In this document: in pieces, positions 63,184-64,000 of the stretch
How the letters are laid out: each line of letters begins with the position of its first letter
Numbering within the stretch: position 1 is the first letter of the stretch
DNA from: Mycobacterium sp. E3198
Lineage (GTDB): Bacteria; Actinomycetota; Actinomycetes; Mycobacteriales; Mycobacteriaceae
Reading direction: 5' to 3'
Assembly: GCF_001667015.1 (NCBI RefSeq)
Contig: NZ_LZIS01000202.1
Location: forward strand, 1 to 64,000
DNA: 64,000 nt
Made by a program: the position numbers and the translations under genes
Notes under the pieces: generated by a model
Told to the model about the DNA's origin: nothing
The model's database searches: none
What the model saw: the letters and a program-made list of their open reading frames with translations, nothing else

Positions 63184-63358
63184 CTGGCGTGCACCAATTG
63201 TTGACCCTCGAAAATATTTTTTTTCTGGCTCGTTCACCGTTCGGTCGAATATGGTGACCCGTCCGTCACGGTTACCACGCGAACACCACAATTTTCGCGG
63301 CGGCGGATTGAGATTAGATCAAATCCAGATCAAATCCTAGGAATCCCGGCCAACATTT
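63184..63358 (-). promoter_or_regulatory. AT-rich spacer between mftD and mftE with tandem repeat
   Basis: 175 bp, clearly lower in GC than the rest of the window (for example the run TATTTTTTTTCT near 63218-63229). A perfect tandem 11-bp repeat AGATCAAATCC lies at 63316-63326 and 63327-63337. No gene is seen. It may hold a separate promoter or control site for mftE-mftF-mftG. Confidence 0.5.
63316..63337. repeat. Perfect 11-bp tandem repeat upstream of mftE
   Basis: Two adjacent copies of AGATCAAATCC, 133 bp upstream of the mftE start on the far side of the spacer, 21 bp downstream of the mftD stop. It could be a regulator site. Confidence 0.6.
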
Positions 63359-64000
63359 TTAGCTATGCGGCGCCACCCCGAGCGACCGGGTGAAGCCGGC
63401 CGGCACCAGGATGTCGTCCGGGCCGAGATCGTGGACGCTACCGTGTCCCAGACCCATCAGCGCCGAGTCGATGCCCCCGCTCAAAATGTCGAGGACGTTT
63501 TCCACCCCCGCCTGCCCGGCCGCGGCGAGGCCCCACAAATAGGCGCGGCCGATCATCACCGCCCGCGCCCCCAGGGCCACCGCCTTGACGACGTCGCTCC
63601 CGCGCCGGACGCCACCGTCGAGCAGCACCTCGACCTGACCGCCGACCGCCGCGGCCACCGCGGGCAAGGCGCGGATCGACGCCGGCGTGCCGTCCAGGTT
63701 GTTGCCGCCGTGATTCGACACCGAGATGGCCGAAACACCGGCGTCCACAGCCCTTTTGGCGTCGTCTACGCGCATCACGCCCTTGAGCATGAAGGGCCCG
63801 CCCCATAGCTCGCGCAGCCAGGCGATGTCCTCCCACGTCGGGGGCGGCGTGCCCATCCACTCGCCGTAGGCGGCGAAGAACGCCGGGCCGGGCTCACCGC
63901 GCCCGCCCTGGTTCGGCACGCGCAGGTTCGGTGGGCGCAGCGTCTTGCCGTACTTCCACAGCCAGCGGGGCTTGAAGACGGCCTCCGGAGACTGCCGCAG
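63359..64000 (-). CDS. mftD: Mycofactocin system FMN-dependent dehydrogenase (5' end outside window)
   Basis: 213 residues of the C-terminal part of an FMN alpha-hydroxyacid dehydrogenase-like TIM barrel. Visible are GGPFMLKGVMRVDDAKRAVD (FMN Lys), ISVSNHGGNNLDGTPASIRA (substrate His/Arg region) and LLDGGVRRGSDVVKAVALGA, then MIGRAYLWGL (FMN phosphate). In mycofactocin synthesis MftD oxidatively deaminates AHDP to premycofactocin. The frame is open to the window edge (64000), so the N-terminal ~half and start are missing. Formerly annotated as L-lactate dehydrogenase LldD1 (Rv0694). Confidence 0.93.
   Translation of the reverse strand: MRQSPEAVFKPRWLWKYGKTLRPPNLRVPNQGGRGEPGPAFFAAYGEWMGTPPPTWEDIAWLRELWGGPFMLKGVMRVDDAKRAVDAGVSAISVSNHGGNNLDGTPASIRALPAVAAAVGGQVEVLLDGGVRRGSDVVKAVALGARAVMIGRAYLWGLAAAGQAGVENVLDILSGGIDSALMGLGHGSVHDLGPDDILVPAGFTRSLGVAPHS

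Overview
The window is high-GC actinobacterial DNA and almost certainly comes from a Mycobacterium, probably a slow grower of the M. avium complex or a close relative. Supporting genes are mycofactocin genes, a PE protein, a PecA-type aspartic protease domain, SigL with its anti-sigma factor RslA, several mycobacterial TIGR00027 methyltransferases, an F420-type oxidoreductase and mycothiol-style DinB proteins. Gene order from about 6.9 kb to the right edge follows, in inverted orientation, the M. tuberculosis Rv0753c to Rv0694 segment (recalled from memory, not searched), with several insertions.

Left part (1-10.5 kb). The window opens in a PecA-type aspartic protease domain followed by a decayed copy of its last ~35 residues. 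A tightly packed minus-strand run follows: a DUF4226-like protein with a toxin-like C-terminus and a downstream partner, a flavoprotein, an ECF sigma factor, a Rieske protein with a long N-terminal extension, a cupredoxin lipoprotein, a Tat-exported metallophosphoesterase and a small membrane protein. Divergent from it is mmsA-fadE9-mmsB for valine catabolism, behind a recognisable promoter.

10.5-20.3 kb, all minus strand. secY-adk-mapA is followed by sigL-rslA with a clear SigL-type autoregulatory promoter. Between rslA and a MarR/TIGR03086 pair lies a four-gene cassette (ThDP enzyme, SRPBCC protein, KASIII-like enzyme lacking the catalytic His, PLP aminotransferase). It looks like a small uncharacterised biosynthetic pathway and is the best candidate here for an undescribed system.

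20.3-36.3 kb. This holds TIGR00027 methyltransferases (one alone, three in tandem), a GNAT, xylB, a serA2-fucA-hydrolase-reductase operon, an AraC regulator, another methyltransferase, an alcohol dehydrogenase/SDR pair, sppA and an F420 oxidoreductase.

36.3-55.5 kb. The ribosomal genes are split in two. The spc-type block (rplN to rplO) and the S10 block (rpsJ to rpsQ) flank an arylsulfatase (atsA), its formylglycine-generating enzyme, an LpqN-like lipoprotein, three DUF4436 membrane proteins, an orphan PstS lipoprotein and a DinB-like protein. A strong bidirectional hairpin ends the S10 block.

55.5-64 kb. A TetR/MFS efflux pair and a PE protein with a Pro/Ala-rich tail precede mycofactocin genes mftD (cut by the window edge), mftE, mftF and mftG. 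MftE/F/D build and glycosylate the redox cofactor and MftG is its oxidoreductase; mftR/A/B/C should lie beyond the right edge.
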